Part shown: positions 10,456 through 21,360 of the stretch, one piece after another
Layout of the letters: each line of letters opens with the position of its first letter
Position numbering within the stretch: position 1 is the stretch's first letter
Assembly: GCA_964016885.1 (NCBI GenBank)
Contig: OZ024757.1
Location: forward strand, 17,600,440 to 17,664,439
Direction of reading: 5' to 3'
Origin: Eledone cirrhosa
Taxonomy: Eukaryota > Mollusca > Cephalopoda > Octopoda > Eledonidae
Length of the DNA stretch: 64,000 bases
Notes under the pieces: generated by a model
Told to the model about the DNA's origin: nothing
The model's input: the letters and a program-made list of their open reading frames with translations, nothing else
Database searches by the model: none
Translations under genes and position numbers: made by a program

Positions 10456-10719
10456 TATAAACTGGAACAAATACAGCAAGGCGATCGCAACAACTAAGGG
10501 AGATAACTAAGATTGTTCCTAACGCTAAAGATTTGGGAGTTACTTTCCTTCGTTACGCAGGTGATTGCCAAAAATGACAGATTTTAGCATTTTTGAATAT
10601 TCGTATATGTTAGGGACTAATGAATCATCGCTACCTCATACCCACTACACCGGCTCTCCAACCGTGACTATCCACTCTTAACATTAACTGCAATACGAAG
10701 GATAGACGCCGAGCAAGAT
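10456..10719. other. Non-coding stretch
   Basis: It contains AAGGGAGATAACTAAGA and similar short motifs seen in the foldback region at 5570, but no gene or complete element. Confidence 0.4.
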
Positions 10720-11030
10720 GGTTATATAACATCCATGAGCTTGGCTGGTCCCACTTTAGGGGATCCAGCCGGATCAGTTGCTTCTGACAGGACCCACTGG
10801 AAGGAGTGTTTGAGGATTCCCGACCCTCCCAGGATTAAGTGGGAGGAGGATAGACTGGATAATTTAGTGACATATATAGAAGGATGGGTTTGTCTGATGG
10901 ATGGGGACTGATTTGTGGTTTTTGCTGGTGGCGGGATGTTGAGATTCAGTGATCTGAGGTCTGCTCTCACCACCTCGCCCATGTTTTTCGTGGTCTTCTT
11001 TCCACACACGTGCATATATCCTTTTCTCTG
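10720..11030. mobile_element. Mixed LINE relics
   Basis: On the plus strand 10720-10870 encodes IHELGWSHF and a broken ASDRTHWKECL motif, a LINE C-terminal pattern shared with 31430-31560. A fragment on the minus strand (about 10945-11000) matches 7105-7150 of the RTE LINE (TGATCTGAGGTCTG, CCCATGTTTTTCGTGGTCT). The stretch appears to be nested debris. Confidence 0.5.
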
Positions 11031-11180
11031 GAAGAAATCAGATCAGTGTATTCAAATCTGGAAGGAAGGTGTGGTCTCCACCAGGTAATATCCAACAAAT
11101 ATTATATATCACTAACGTACTCCTGTCTGGGTTAGACAGTCAAGTAGCGATTAAGTATCTGTATTTCAGGGAGTTACTTT
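11030..11180. repeat. Dispersed repeat preceding RTE-LINE fragments
   Basis: CTCTGGAAGAAATCAGATCA, TGTATTCAAATCTGGAAGGA and the following CACTAACGTAC recur at about 20950-21060, and more loosely at 20690-20880. In the first two places the repeat lies shortly upstream of an RTE LINE piece that starts at the same protein position. They may therefore be parts of one longer repeat. Confidence 0.55.
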
Positions 11181-11234
11181 GGTGGTAGAGGCACATCTGT
11201 TGGTGCGGGATTTCATTGGAGATGGTACATAATG

Positions 11235-12470
11235 TTCTAATTCTGTAAGTTAGGATAACATTGACTATAGTGAAGAGTACAGAGAGCAGGTGGGTGTCTA
11301 CCAGGGTTCTGATCTTAGCCCTCTCTTGTTTATTAACATCCTGCAGGCTATAACAGGCATAGGTAGAAATTCCATCCTCTGTTTAAAATGCAAACGATTG
11401 ATACACAAGGCATGTAGTGGCATCTCAGGTAGTTTAGCTAAGAAAGTACGTTTTACCTGTGGCCATGGCAAGAAGAGCAGTAGGCAGCAAACAAGCTCCA
11501 TCAAGTTCTCTTGATGTTTCCAGAGAAAAAGTAAACAGCTTCTGTTACCAGGGTGATCAAATCAGCAGTGGAGGTGGGTGTTCTTAAATTACAGTAGCCA
11601 GAGTGAGAACAGGATAAATAAAAATGTTTAGGGAGCTACTACCATTGCTATCTACTAACAGATTTTCCCTCAAAATAATAGGTAGATATTATAATATGTG
11701 TATATGAACAACAATATTGCATGGGAGTGAGGCCTGAGTGCTGTGTAGAGAGAGCTGCAAAGATTGGAGAGAACTGAAGCTTGCATGTTTAAAAGTAATA
11801 TACATGAACGACACATATAGGGAGCTCATAGATAGGACAAAAGCAGGAATGAACTGAGAGAGAAATTAGGCATAAGATGCAATGTGCAGGAGAGGAGATT
11901 ATGTTGGTATGGACATGTGATGCACACAAAGGATGATAGCTGCACAAGAAGGTGCAGAGTGCTCAATGTTGAAGGAAGCTATGGAGTAGAAACACCTAAA
12001 AAGATTATGATGAGGTGATAAAAGCTGACCTTCCACAATTGCACGTCTCAAAGGACTGAGAGCAAGACTGGATCGAGATCTTTGGCACCATGCAGTATTA
12101 CAGAAGACCTACAGTCAGTAGGCCCCTCCAAAGCAAACACACCCCACTCCTTCCCCCCAACACCACCCTTTCTCTATAAAGTTATGTTGGTACCACAACA
12201 TCCAGTCCAAACTAATGAGATCATGTAGGTGTCACAACAAAAAAATACACAGTCCGCGCTGTAATGTGGCTGTGTAGGTAACACGGTAAAAAGTTCCCAG
12301 TTCCACACTGTAAATGTGGTTGGTATTAGGAAGGGCATCCAGCCGTAGAAAACCTGCCAGATAGTCGTATACGAGCGAGAAACGGTCACCCAACCAATCT
12401 TGCCTCAAGTGGGACAACTCCCGTCTAACCCATGCTAGCCGGGAAGATAGACGTTAAACAATGATGATGA
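11235..12470 (+). mobile_element. RTE-like LINE, long degraded copy with complete 3' UTR
   Basis: In order it holds the HQGS-like RT segment (about 11285-11350), a deletion that removes the YADD region, the zinc-finger part (NSILCLKCKRLIHKACSG at about 11370-11425), the C-terminal domain in several frames (to about 12060) and a 3' UTR to about 12470. The UTR includes GGAAGGGCATCCAGCCGTAG and ends CCATGCTAGC...GACGTTAAACAATGATGATG. The UTR is shared with 35525-36000. Dead copy. Confidence 0.8.
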
Positions 12471-12527
12471 TATATATACACAGAAACAGAATTAGATACA
12501 TGCATCAACAGATCTTCCTATATCTAA

Positions 12528-12564
<37 letters not shown>

Positions 12565-12654
12565 CACATAAAGGTACATACATATAAACAGACATACATT
12601 TGTATATATGAAATACGTAAATACATAAATATACATATATTTTTCTAAACTTTA
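12471..12654. repeat. TG/TA microsatellite
   Basis: Runs of TG and TA dinucleotides (about 12530-12565), then TACATA-type repeats. No coding content. Confidence 0.8.
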
Positions 12655-13420
12655 TTCATATGTATTTTTGACGTGTGTATATAATCTCATTTGTAAACTT
12701 AATTTATATTTCCTGGTCTCGTATAAGTAACAATTTGTAGACGGTTTATAACACAAAATTAGGAAAGTTAGTCAGAAATATTTTAAAAGTAAAACAATAC
12801 ATTAGTGAAAAAAACGTAATAATGATAAAAATTCTTGAATTACCTTGAAAATATTTATATATTAGGTTGATATGTGGTCTAAAATATATATTGTCCATAA
12901 ATGACTGATATCAGATGTTCTGGTGAAATAGTCGTCTTCTACTAGAGATTATAATGGAACTGTTAGTAGACACAATTGTAAAGTAAGAATAGATATGACA
13001 GTGTAAGACTGATGTCAGGGAAAGAAAATTGTGTGTGTATCTATATAATTGTTATAGAAGATATAATTAGATAAAGTTATAATCAAGACAGCAGGTGCGC
13101 GATGACGTTGACAATATTTCAACTCTCTTACAGGTGTTATATGTTAAAAGTCCCTGATATAATTTAATACATTCAGACATTGTTCCAATTGTATCTAATT
13201 GATGGTAAATCAAAAAGTATCACTCAGTAAAATAGCAATTATATATCTATAAGAAAACCGCTACGTAGTCTCTCTACCTGCTAGAAATAGCAGCAAAATT
13301 ATCCATTTCAGCTTTATTTTTTGTTTAAACTTTCTTAAGTTTGGTTGTACAATCAACGACAGTAAGTCTTTTGTACAGACTTGGAAATATACTGGAAGAC
13401 CGTCAGAATATCATTTTCTT
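12655..13420 (-). promoter_or_regulatory. Conserved block a: candidate promoter/first exon of a ZNF gene
   Basis: The segment is conserved with 30385-31145, 38750-39400 and 59040-60390, far more than surrounding DNA. Shared landmarks are GGTTGATATGTGGTCTAAAA (12865), GATATCAGATGTTCTGGTG, the 8-bp palindrome CTACGTAG (13261-13268) and the hairpin CTGCTAGAAATAGCAG (13278-13293). On the minus strand a donor-like CAAG/GTAATT lies at about 12845, as in block d (CAAG/GTATTT). Orientation and role are inferred from the position of the other copies upstream of ZNF genes. The gene this copy would serve lies left of the window or has been lost. Confidence 0.5.
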
Positions 13421-13745
13421 TCTTGCTATATAAATATATATATAAGATGTATGTTTATATATATAGAGAGAAAGCCATATATATCTTTCAATTTGATTAT
13501 TATGGCTCTAGATGAAGTCTATTGTGCTTACTTATTGAGAAACACAAAATTCTAAACATATTTGATATGCTTTGATTCCTAAATTGTGTGTGTATATATA
13601 TATATATATAAATATATATGATAATTTCATATTTATATATATATATATATTTTCATATTTATATATATATTTTCATATTTATATATGATATTTTATATAT
13701 ATATATTATATTTTCATATTTATATGATATTTTATATATATATGG
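13421..13745. repeat. AT-rich microsatellite
   Basis: Alternating TA with TATTTATATATATATTTTCA-like units repeated several times between about 13590 and 13745. No gene. Confidence 0.8.
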
Positions 13746-13935
13746 AAGCACATGGCTTAGTGGTTAGAGCATTGGCCTTGCAATCAAAAGATTGTGAGTT
13801 CAATTCTCAGACCGGGTGATGTGTTGTTTCCTTGAGCAAGACACTTTATTTCACATTGGTCCAGTTTACTCAGCTGTAGAAATGAGATGATAAGGACTGG
13901 GGTCCCTATCATTCCACTGCAGAGTGGTCGTGGAC
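13746..13935 (+). mobile_element. tRNA-derived SINE, family A, 3'-truncated
   Basis: The A box is TGGCTTAGTGG and the B-box region is GTGAGTTCAATTCTCAGACC. The body runs from GATGTGTTGTTTCCTTGAGC to CATTCCACTGCAGAGTGG. It ends abruptly where the mariner-type coding sequence begins, so the shared LINE-derived tail is missing. Confidence 0.85.
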
Positions 13936-14440
13936 AAAGTTTCCAGCGACAACATTGGTCTTAGGTGTCATCAGCAGTCAAGGTGATGTCAAGCCACCTC
14001 ACTTTCTCCCTGAGTGCCTCAAGCTTAACACCGATGGCTACATCCGCATTCTGAGCGAGGTAGTAAAGCCCTGGATCGACCAAGTAGCTGCAGGTAGGCT
14101 GTACGTGTGGCAGCAAGACTCAGCGCCCTGCACTACCAGCCGAAAGACCCAAGCCTGGCTGTCAGAGAACTTTGTCGACCACACTTCACCTGACATCTGG
14201 CCTCCCAGCTCGCCTGACTGCAACGCCCTCGACTTCTTTGTGTGGGGCGCAGTGGAACGAGACACCAACAGATCTAGCTGCAATACGAAAGACGATCTGA
14301 AGGCCAGGATCAGAAGTGCCTTTAGGGGCCTAAGTCGGGAGACAGTGACGAAGGCCTGTAGCCGGTTCCGAGGCCGTCATCAAAGCCAATGGTGGGTTTA
14401 TCGAGTGAGATCGAATGAACAAGTCATGAAGACAAACTGA
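13936..14440 (+). pseudogene. Mariner-family transposase, C-terminal half
   Basis: The frame 13955-14440 encodes about 161 residues of a Tc1/mariner superfamily transposase. YVWQQDSAPC carries the second catalytic aspartate of the DD(D/E) triad. WPPSSPDCNALDFFVWG carries the third. The carboxy-terminal part ends in NEQVMKTN. The N-terminal paired helix-turn-helix region and the first aspartate are absent, cut off by the SINE. The sequence at about 14495-14535 (AGACAGTAATCTTGCGAACA, then CCGCACCCTG) may be the 3' terminal repeat, but no 5' partner remains. It is unrelated in sequence to the mariners at 36.9 and 58.0 kb. Confidence 0.85.
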
Positions 14441-14769
14441 CCCAAGTTTGATAAATAAATCTTAAAAAATAAAACTACTGTGTCATTTTTTCCTAGACAG
14501 TAATCTTGCGAACAAATATCGTCCGCACCCTGTATATGATATTTTATATATATATATATATATATAACAATGGAGGTGTGGTAAGGAACCAGATGGACCA
14601 TAACGCACCAGAGTACTCAATACTTAGGGTAATAGAGTGGGTAATAGGAAAATGTTTAACCCCGATGGCAGAGCTCAAGCCGTTTCGACGGCTATTTCAG
14701 TCCAGAAATTATGGATAGGGCATATTGTGCCTTCTTTCAGCTCCCTGGGTAGTATACCGCTAGCCAAGG
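14441..14769. other. AT repeat and an 18-bp inverted repeat
   Basis: After a TA microsatellite (14540-14565) the unassigned stretch contains an inverted repeat, 14731-14748 against 14764-14781, with one mismatch around a 15-base spacer (CTTCTTTCAGCTCCCTGG). It borders the broken 3' side of the neighbouring LINE. No gene seen. Confidence 0.6.
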
Positions 14770-16200
14770 AGCTGAAAGAAGAGCGTCTTCAGTGGGGTTG
14801 CTAAGGCCCGCTTACATGTTTTTTAAGAGGACTGCTGGGAATCCATCAGGTCCAGCAGCCGAGTCTGTTCTAATTTCATCTATGGCGTATACCACATCCT
14901 CCTCCGTTATGTCTATGTGGTTGATGGTCGCCATTTCTTCATGTAGTGTTGTGGCATCAAAGAAATCCTCTGGCTTTGTTATTTGCATGTGCATCAGTGG
15001 ACATGTGAACACACTTTTGTACTGTTCGTTCAGTATTTCACTTATCTCTTGGGGATTGTCGGTTAATGAACCGTCAGTATGGAAGAGTGCCCCAATCTTG
15101 CAGTGTACCGAGGCAGTTTCTTTTGCAAATTTAAAGAAGGCCCTAGGGTTTGTTTTAACATTTTCTATGGCCCTGCTTTCTTTCTTTGCCCTCTCATTCT
15201 CATGGGAAAGTTTGAGTGCAATCTCGGTGTCAAGTAGTGCACGTTTCAAATAGGATTCCTTCTTGTTTTTGTTTTCTTGTGCATTCAACTGGTTTGAGAG
15301 CTTGGTTCTACGTCTCATGAGGATTTTCCTATCTCTGGGAATAAGATTTTTGTGTCAGTTTGCCCTTTTCTCCGGGACAAACTTCTTGCATATGGTGTGT
15401 ATCGTTGTCATGAACTGTTAAAATTGTGTGTTGGTGTCTTGTGTGGCCGTGTTTTCGCTCCATATTTGCTTCCGGATTTCTCTTTTGATCTTTTTCCAGT
15501 TAGCCTTGTAGAAGTTAAGGCTGGATAACATCTCGGAGCTTCTTGATGGTTGTGTCTGTGTTGGTTCTCTTGGACCACATATAATTAGTTCTACTAAGTT
15601 ATGATCTGAGAAAATTGTTGGTGGCACCTTTACATTGTGGATGAGCACTTTGTTGTTTGTAAAACAGAGGTCCAGGACATTTTCGCCTCTTGTTGGGAGG
15701 AGTACTGTTTGTTCCATGAACAGCCTGTGTGTGAGGGCCAGCAGAATTCCGTCTGTCTCTGTTCTATTGACGTCATTCCAGGGAGGAGGTGGCCCTCAGG
15801 CCATTTGACCTTTAGCAGGTTGAAGTCTCCCAGCAGTAGAATGTTGAGACCCTGGTCCAGTTTGTCAAGGACCTCTTCTATCATACTGAGGCTATCCTCA
15901 AATTTACCCTCATGACTGGCAGCCGATATGTGACACATACTACTGTCTTTAGTTGCTTCATATGTACTATCAGTGTGTCACAGACTGAGTTTGAATGTGT
16001 CAACAGTACAAATGGTGTGACATCTTCATGGATATACAGAGCAACCCCACCATGAGTTCTCTCCTCCCTGTCTGAACGAAATACAGTATATTTCTGCATC
16101 TGCTATACTGCTTGTCAGGTGCGTTTCGGTTAGTGCCATGCAATGGCTGTCGGTATGACACCTGGCCTGGTGTCAGCGGCGGCCACTCTGGGTCCATTAA
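14770..16200 (-). mobile_element. CR1-like LINE ORF2: endonuclease and linker, RT missing
   Basis: In minus-strand order the frames give TETHL (about 16130), NILLLGDFN (about 15830, AP-endonuclease Asp/Asn), RGENVLDLCFT and SDHNLVEL (about 15690-15600). A lysine-rich linker follows (15318-14812), ending in AAGPDGFPAVLLKN, the very start of the RT fingers. At least four frames are needed. The break is on the 3' side, the opposite of ordinary 5' truncation during target-primed reverse transcription, so a later deletion or rearrangement removed the RT. The ORF1 of the same element follows at higher coordinates. Confidence 0.82.
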
Positions 16201-16377
16201 TTGTGGTGGTCTCGAGTGCTGGTGTGGATGACCCTAGCTCTGAAAATGATGCAGCCAGGTCAGCTGTCCCACAATCTTCTCTGCCATCACTAAAAAATTT
16301 TTCTGCTCTGCTGCTGCCATCTGTATCTCGTCGGCATGTGCGTACCTTCTCCTTGTTGGTGCAGCACGCGCGACAAC

Positions 16378-16967
16378 AGCAGCATACTTCTGGAGCGGCT
16401 TGTTTTGGCTTTGGCTGGGCATAGTTCGTTTAGGGCTTGGGGTGAGCGAATCTGCAGCAGGTCCCGTTCCTGAAGAACTTGCACATTACCTGGGTTTTCT
16501 TGCTCCCAGTGTCTCGGTGCTTTTTGTTCTTCCTTTGGACAGTTGTCCACTGGTCCCTCTGCGCTTGGTTCTCCTTCAGAAAGTGATTTTGCTTCTCACC
16601 TTTACCGTTTGCTTGTTGGTTGCCTGGCCTGCCCTCCTCGACTGTGCCGGCGGGTATCTCATTTTCTTTCAGGTCCGGGTCCGTGCTTGTGCTTTCTTCT
16701 CTTCGTTTTTCTCCTCCTTGAGAACACGGCTTAGCATCGCCATATATAGCGCTATGAGGACATAGGCCTTCTCAATTTCTTTCTATCTGTGCCAGAGTCC
16801 TCAGAAACCCATGGTTCTTCAGGGTCTCCACAATCTCTTTGCTTGGTGGTGACCCATCAGCCAGGCTCCACCCCTTGATTAAAACCGCTAGTTCCATCTT
16901 TGACCAGTTTCGCTGACTCCTAATTTCACCTTTTCCCTGTATGCAGTTCATTTCGCATATATATAAT
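16378..16967 (-). mobile_element. CR1-like LINE ORF1: Myb/SANT-like plus CCCH finger
   Basis: Reading from 16950 downwards, NWSKMELAVLIKGWSLADG opens a segment with the spacing of a Myb/SANT-like (trihelix) DNA-binding domain: Trp, LIxxW, then GFLRTLAQIER. An acidic and lysine-rich linker rich in Gln and Asn follows. The frame closes with CKFFRNGTCCRFAHPKP, which resembles a CCCH zinc finger with one ligand uncertain. The stop is at about 16430. This copy has an 11-bp deletion and a further loss of about 20 bp compared with its duplicate at 17425-17770, so it is frameshifted. CCCH fingers are known in LINE ORF1 proteins; the Myb/SANT-like part is my reading of the pattern. Confidence 0.6.
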
Positions 16968-17154
16968 TGTTTCTACTTTAGGCACAAGGCCAGCAATTAC
17001 CCAGTGCATTACTGGTACTTTATTTTATCGACCCCGTAAGGATGAAAGGCAAAGTCAACCTCGGCGGGATTTGAACTCAGATCGTAAAGGGACGTAACTA
17101 TGCTGGAAAGCATGGCGGCCAACCCTCTACCGATACTGCCAATCCACCGCCCTT
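16968..17154 (-). mobile_element. tRNA-derived SINE, family B, with 17-bp target duplication
   Basis: The element runs from TGTTTCTACTTTAGGCACAA to AATCCACCGCCCTT on the plus strand, with B box (GATTTGAACTCAGA complement) and body as in the 10258 copy. It is flanked by the perfect direct repeat TTTCGCATATATATAAT at 16951-16967 and 17155-17171. The tandem duplicate at 17754-17770 carries the same site (one base different) without the SINE, which shows the insertion directly. Confidence 0.93.
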
Positions 17155-17261
17155 TTTCGCATATATATAATGTTTGTAAATCTGACAATTTTGTCAGCAA
17201 AAGTCTTGGTTACAACTTCTATAAATAAAATGAAAGGAGAATAATTTCTTAGTAAAACAGT

Positions 17262-17267
17262 TTTATT
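17262..17267 (-). terminator. Polyadenylation signal, duplicated copy
   Basis: AATAAA on the minus strand in the duplicated ZNF-A 3' flank, equivalent to 17867-17872. Confidence 0.6.
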
Positions 17268-17429
17268 TACATTGGAGGCAATATTTTACGTGAGTGATAT
17301 CTTGTCTGATTGTGTTGCATTAAGTAATCTTTACAAGAGAATTATTTACCACAGACATCACAGTGATATGGTTTATCTCCTGGATATGTTAGTATCTAGT
17401 AAAGCCACAACATTTAGAGAGGCATTTAC

Positions 17430-17754
17430 CATTTTCTTTCACGTCCGGGTCCGTGCTTGTGCTTTCTTCCTTTTCTTTTTCTTCTCCTTTCTCTAAGTTT
17501 TTCTCCTCCTTGAGAACACGGCTTAGCATCGCCATATATAGCGCTATGAGGACATAGGCCTTCTCAATTTCTTTTCTTTTTCTTTCTATCTGTGCCAGAG
17601 TCCTCAGAAACCCATGGTTCTTCAGGGTCTCCACAATCTTTTTGCTTGGTGGTGACCCATCAGCCAGGCTCCACCCCTTGATTAAAACCGCTAGTTCCAT
17701 CTTTGACCAGTTTCGCTGACTCCTAATTTCACCTTTTCCCTGTATGCAGTTCAT
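17430..17754 (-). pseudogene. Second copy of LINE ORF1 5' part (Myb/SANT-like), open frame
   Basis: From the Met at 17754 the frame encodes MNCIQGKGEIRSQRNWSKME, then about 90 further LINE residues. The Myb/SANT-like segment is at residues 14-65. The frame then runs through a charged tail (KEEKNLEKGEEKEKEESTST) and across the duplication breakpoint into the finger tail (CLSKCCGFTRY), ending at 17389. It is therefore a chimeric frame created by the duplication. Upstream of 17754 the frame is open but derives from ZNF 3' flank. I do not think it is a gene. Confidence 0.6.
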
Positions 17755-17866
17755 TTCGTATATATATAATGTTTGTAAATCTGAATCATACAATTTTGTC
17801 AGCAAAAGTCTTGGTTACAACTTCTATAAATAAAATGAAAGGAGAATAATTTCTTAGTAAAACAGT

Positions 17867-17872
17867 TTTATT
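17867..17872 (-). terminator. Polyadenylation signal of ZNF-A
   Basis: AATAAA on the minus strand, followed by ACTGTTTTACTAAGAAATTA. The same context occurs at 33082-33087 and 41896-41901 at the ends of the other two ZNF genes, so this is the shared 3' end of the paralogues. Confidence 0.75.
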
Positions 17873-18438
<566 letters not shown>

Positions 18439-19974
18439 TCAGTGATATGGCTTTTCTCTTGTATGTATAAGATTGTGCTTTATCAAGCTTCCTTTTTGAG
18501 AGAATGATTTACCACAGATATCACAGTGATATGGCTTCTCTCCTGTATGTACACGTTTATGCGTAGTTAAGTGACTACTTTGAGAGAATGTTTTACCACA
18601 TATATCACAGTGATATGGCTTTTCTCCTGTATGTATACGTTTGTGAGAAGTTATGGCACTCTTGTCAGAGAATGATTTACCACAGATATCACAGCGATAT
18701 GGCTTCTCTCCTGTATGTATACGTTTGTGAGAATTCAAGTGACCACTTCTGCAGAATGATTCACCACAGATCTCACACTGATATGGCTTCTCACCTGTAT
18801 GGATGAGATTGTGTGTTGCTAAGTGTCCTTTTTGAGAGAATGATTTACCACAGATATCACAGTGATATGGCTTCTCACCTGTATGAACATGTTTGTGTTT
18901 AGTTAAGAAAATATTTTTAGAGAATGATTTACCACAGATATCACACTGATATGGCTTTTCTCCTGTATGTATATATTTGTGAGAATTTAAGCTGCCACTT
19001 CTGCAGAATGATTCACCACAGATATCACAGTGATATGGCTTCTCTCCTGTATGGATGAGATTGTGTGTTGCTAAGTGTCCTTTTTGAGAGAATGATTTAC
19101 CACAGATATCACAGTGATATGGCTTCTCACCTGTATGAACATGTTTGTGTTTAGTTAAGAAAATATTTTGAGCGAATGATTTACCACAGATCTCACACTG
19201 ATATGGCTTCTCACCTGTATGGATGAGATTGTGTGTTGCTAAGTGTCCTTTTTGAGAGAATGATTTACCACAGATATCACAGTGATATGGTTTCTCACCT
19301 GTATGAACATGTTTGTGTTTAGTTAAGAAAATATTTTTAGAGAATGATTTACCACAGATATCACACTGATATGGCTTTTCTCCTGTATGTATATATTTGT
19401 GAGAATTTAAGCTGCCACTTCTGCAGAATGATTCACCACAGATATCACAGTGATATGGCTTCTCTCCTGTATGGATGAGATTGTGTGTTGCTAAGTGTCC
19501 TTTTTGAGAGAATGATTTACCACAGATATCACAGTGATATGGCTTCTCACCTGTATGAACATGTTTGTGTTTAGTTAAGAAAATATTTTGAGCGAATGAT
19601 TTACCACAGATATCACACTGATATGGCTTTTCTCCTGTATGTATATATTTGTGAGAATTTAAGCTGCTACTTCTGCAGAATGATTCACCACAGATATCAC
19701 AGTGATATGGCTTCTCTCCTGTATGTATACGTTTGTGCTCTATTAACCTTACTTTTTGAGAGAATGATTTACCACAGATCTCACAGTGATATGGCTTCTC
19801 TCCTGTATGTACACGTTTATGCATAGTTAAGTTGCTCTTATTAAAGAATGACTTTTTACAGATATCACAGTGATATGGCTTCTCTCCTCTATTCTTTGTA
19901 ATCTCATCAGGAACAGTAATCCTTTTAGACAGTGTTTCACATTTTATCTTCTCACTGAATTTATTTTCCATCAT
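18439..19974 (-). CDS. ZNF-A: C2H2 zinc-finger protein, 17 fingers
   Basis: The 511-residue frame begins with a 35-residue leader without fingers ([20 protein letters not shown] onward), then 17 tandem 28-residue C2H2 fingers with TGEKPY linkers. This is a presumed nuclear DNA-binding protein, and long arrays of this type usually bind extended DNA sites. No KRAB, BTB or other effector domain is visible. Three-finger sets (helix types SGSLNS, NIFLTK, KGHLATH) recur, and fingers 6-10 and 11-15 on the DNA are near-identical 420-bp copies. The last finger stops at KPYH because of a 2-base deletion at about 18442, so the protein ends mid-finger. The start is the first Met of a leader shared with ZNF-B and ZNF-C. 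The coding part is one exon. Confidence 0.9.
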   Translation of the reverse strand: MMENKFSEKIKCETLSKRITVPDEITKNRGEKPYHCDICKKSFFNKSNLTMHKRVHTGEKPYHCEICGKSFSQKVRLIEHKRIHTGEKPYHCDICGESFCRSSSLNSHKYIHTGEKPYQCDICGKSFAQNIFLTKHKHVHTGEKPYHCDICGKSFSQKGHLATHNLIHTGEKPYHCDICGESFCRSGSLNSHKYIHTGEKPYQCDICGKSFSKNIFLTKHKHVHTGEKPYHCDICGKSFSQKGHLATHNLIHTGEKPYQCEICGKSFAQNIFLTKHKHVHTGEKPYHCDICGKSFSQKGHLATHNLIHTGEKPYHCDICGESFCRSGSLNSHKYIHTGEKPYQCDICGKSFSKNIFLTKHKHVHTGEKPYHCDICGKSFSQKGHLATHNLIHTGEKPYQCEICGESFCRSGHLNSHKRIHTGEKPYRCDICGKSFSDKSAITSHKRIHTGEKPYHCDICGKTFSQSSHLTTHKRVHTGEKPYHCDICGKSFSQKGSLIKHNLIHTREKPYH

Positions 19975-20316
19975 GTTTCTTTCTTCTCAACAAAATATAC
20001 AGCTGTTTTTCTTGAAATATTTTTTAGATTATATTCCTAAAAAATATTTCTTTGATATTTCCCTCAACTGTTATCTCAGTTAATATCTGAAGATAATGTA
20101 AACATCTTTGTTATCCAAGTTTAGTTAAAATACAAAAACATCTCATATCTCAATATAAACTTAGTTCTGAGGAAATAATTCACAGTAATTGACCAATACA
20201 TTTACATAAAGTGTTGTATGACTTCTGTATAAATAGATTTAGTCTTAAAATGATGATAAATATTGGTGATGAATCCAAGATAAAAAAATTAATTTATCCC
20301 AATTTCATCTGGTATT
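19975..20316 (-). other. ZNF-A 5' UTR part of the coding exon and its 3' splice site
   Basis: On the minus strand TTTCTTTCTTATTTCAG ends at 20317, a pyrimidine-rich tract with AG. The exon would start at 20316, 342 bp before the ATG. The same acceptor stands 348 bp upstream in ZNF-B and 336 bp in ZNF-C, and the intervening sequence is conserved. The splice itself is inferred. Confidence 0.65.
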
Positions 20317-20317
20317 C

Positions 20318-20689
20318 TGAAATAAGAAAGAAACAGTATGAGATAACAGAGAATACTTAAAAAGCAGAGATATATTTAACAGTGAAAATTTTATATTTCT
20401 ATATTGTTAAACTGTAGATATCAACTTTCCTGTCCAGACCAATACTCTCCAATGTGAGCAGTGGTATTCCAGCATGTTCTATAAATTTTATCCTATCTCT
20501 TGGGAGATCTCCTCTGTGGCATTTCCCTTGGAAATTCATTCTTCTAGGACTTTCTAACATAGCTATTACTTCCTCTCCTGATAACATGTCAACACCAGTT
20601 TAACCTCCACCTTTTTATGAGCAGGAGTCAATTGTTCCTCTATATCCTTTTCTCACTTCTTCTCTATCACTCTCTCTCTCTCCTTCTCT
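20318..20689. other. Upstream flank of ZNF-A, possible intron
   Basis: The minus strand has a short open frame at 20587-20399 (62 residues, MLSGEEVIAMLESPRRMNFQ onward) with no family I recognise. The rest is AT-rich. If the acceptor at 20317 is used, this is intron. Confidence 0.35.
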
Positions 20690-21065
20690 GGGAGAAATCG
20701 GCTGTGTTTAGACCAGGAGTCAGGAATCTATATAGATATCCATACAATATCTAATTTCACTTGAAGTTTTATTCAGATATCAATTGTGTTCAGACCTGGA
20801 GAGAGAAGATCGACTCCATCAGGTTTTAAAATATGCCCAAGAAACACTGTAAGTCACTAGAGTACCCCTAGTGTTACAGGTCCATACAATATATATATAT
20901 AAATATATGTGTATATATATATATATATACACACACGCACGCATATATATGCCTTTCCCTGGAAGAAATCAGAACAGTGTATTCAAATCTGGAAGGAGGG
21001 TGCGGTCTCCATCAGATAATACCCAACAAATGTTATATGTCACTAAGGTACCCCCATCACTCCAC
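20690..21065. repeat. Dispersed repeat, two diverged copies
   Basis: CTCTGGGAGAAATCGG at 20690 and TTCAGACCTGGAGAGAGAAG at 20790 correspond loosely to CCTGGAAGAAATCAGAACAG and TTCAAATCTGGAAGGAGGGT at 20955-21000. The latter matches 11030-11130 closely. A TA/CA microsatellite lies between them (20888-20945). Confidence 0.55.
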
Positions 21066-21084
21066 TCCTATATCTGGGTTAGCC

Positions 21085-21360
21085 AGATATAGGAGTGGAG
21101 TGATAGTTAGGATTAAGATTGACTATAGTGAAGAGTACAGAGAGCAGGTGGGTGTCCACCAGAGCTCTGTTCCTAGTCCTCTCTTGTTAATTCTCATCCT
21201 GCAGGCTATAACAGAGGTGTTTAAGACTGGCTGCCCATGGGGACTCCTGTATGGAGATGATCTAACATTTATAGCTGAATCTATGGCAGAACTAGAGAAG
21301 AAATTCAAAATCTGAAAACATGGCCTAGGATCAAAGAGTCTAAGAACCACTAATTTTCCA
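21085..21360 (+). mobile_element. RTE-like LINE fragment, RT palm
   Basis: The plus frame encodes EQVGVHQSSVPSPLLLILIL, then FKTGCPWGLLYGDDLTFIAE with a YGDD catalytic loop (YADD in relatives). A stop after EKKFKI ends it. Both ends are truncated and no zinc finger remains. Confidence 0.8.

Noticed and set aside
14792..15253. 153-residue plus-strand frame rich in Ser
   Set aside because: Antisense to the LINE linker region, whose minus-strand reading is recognisable.
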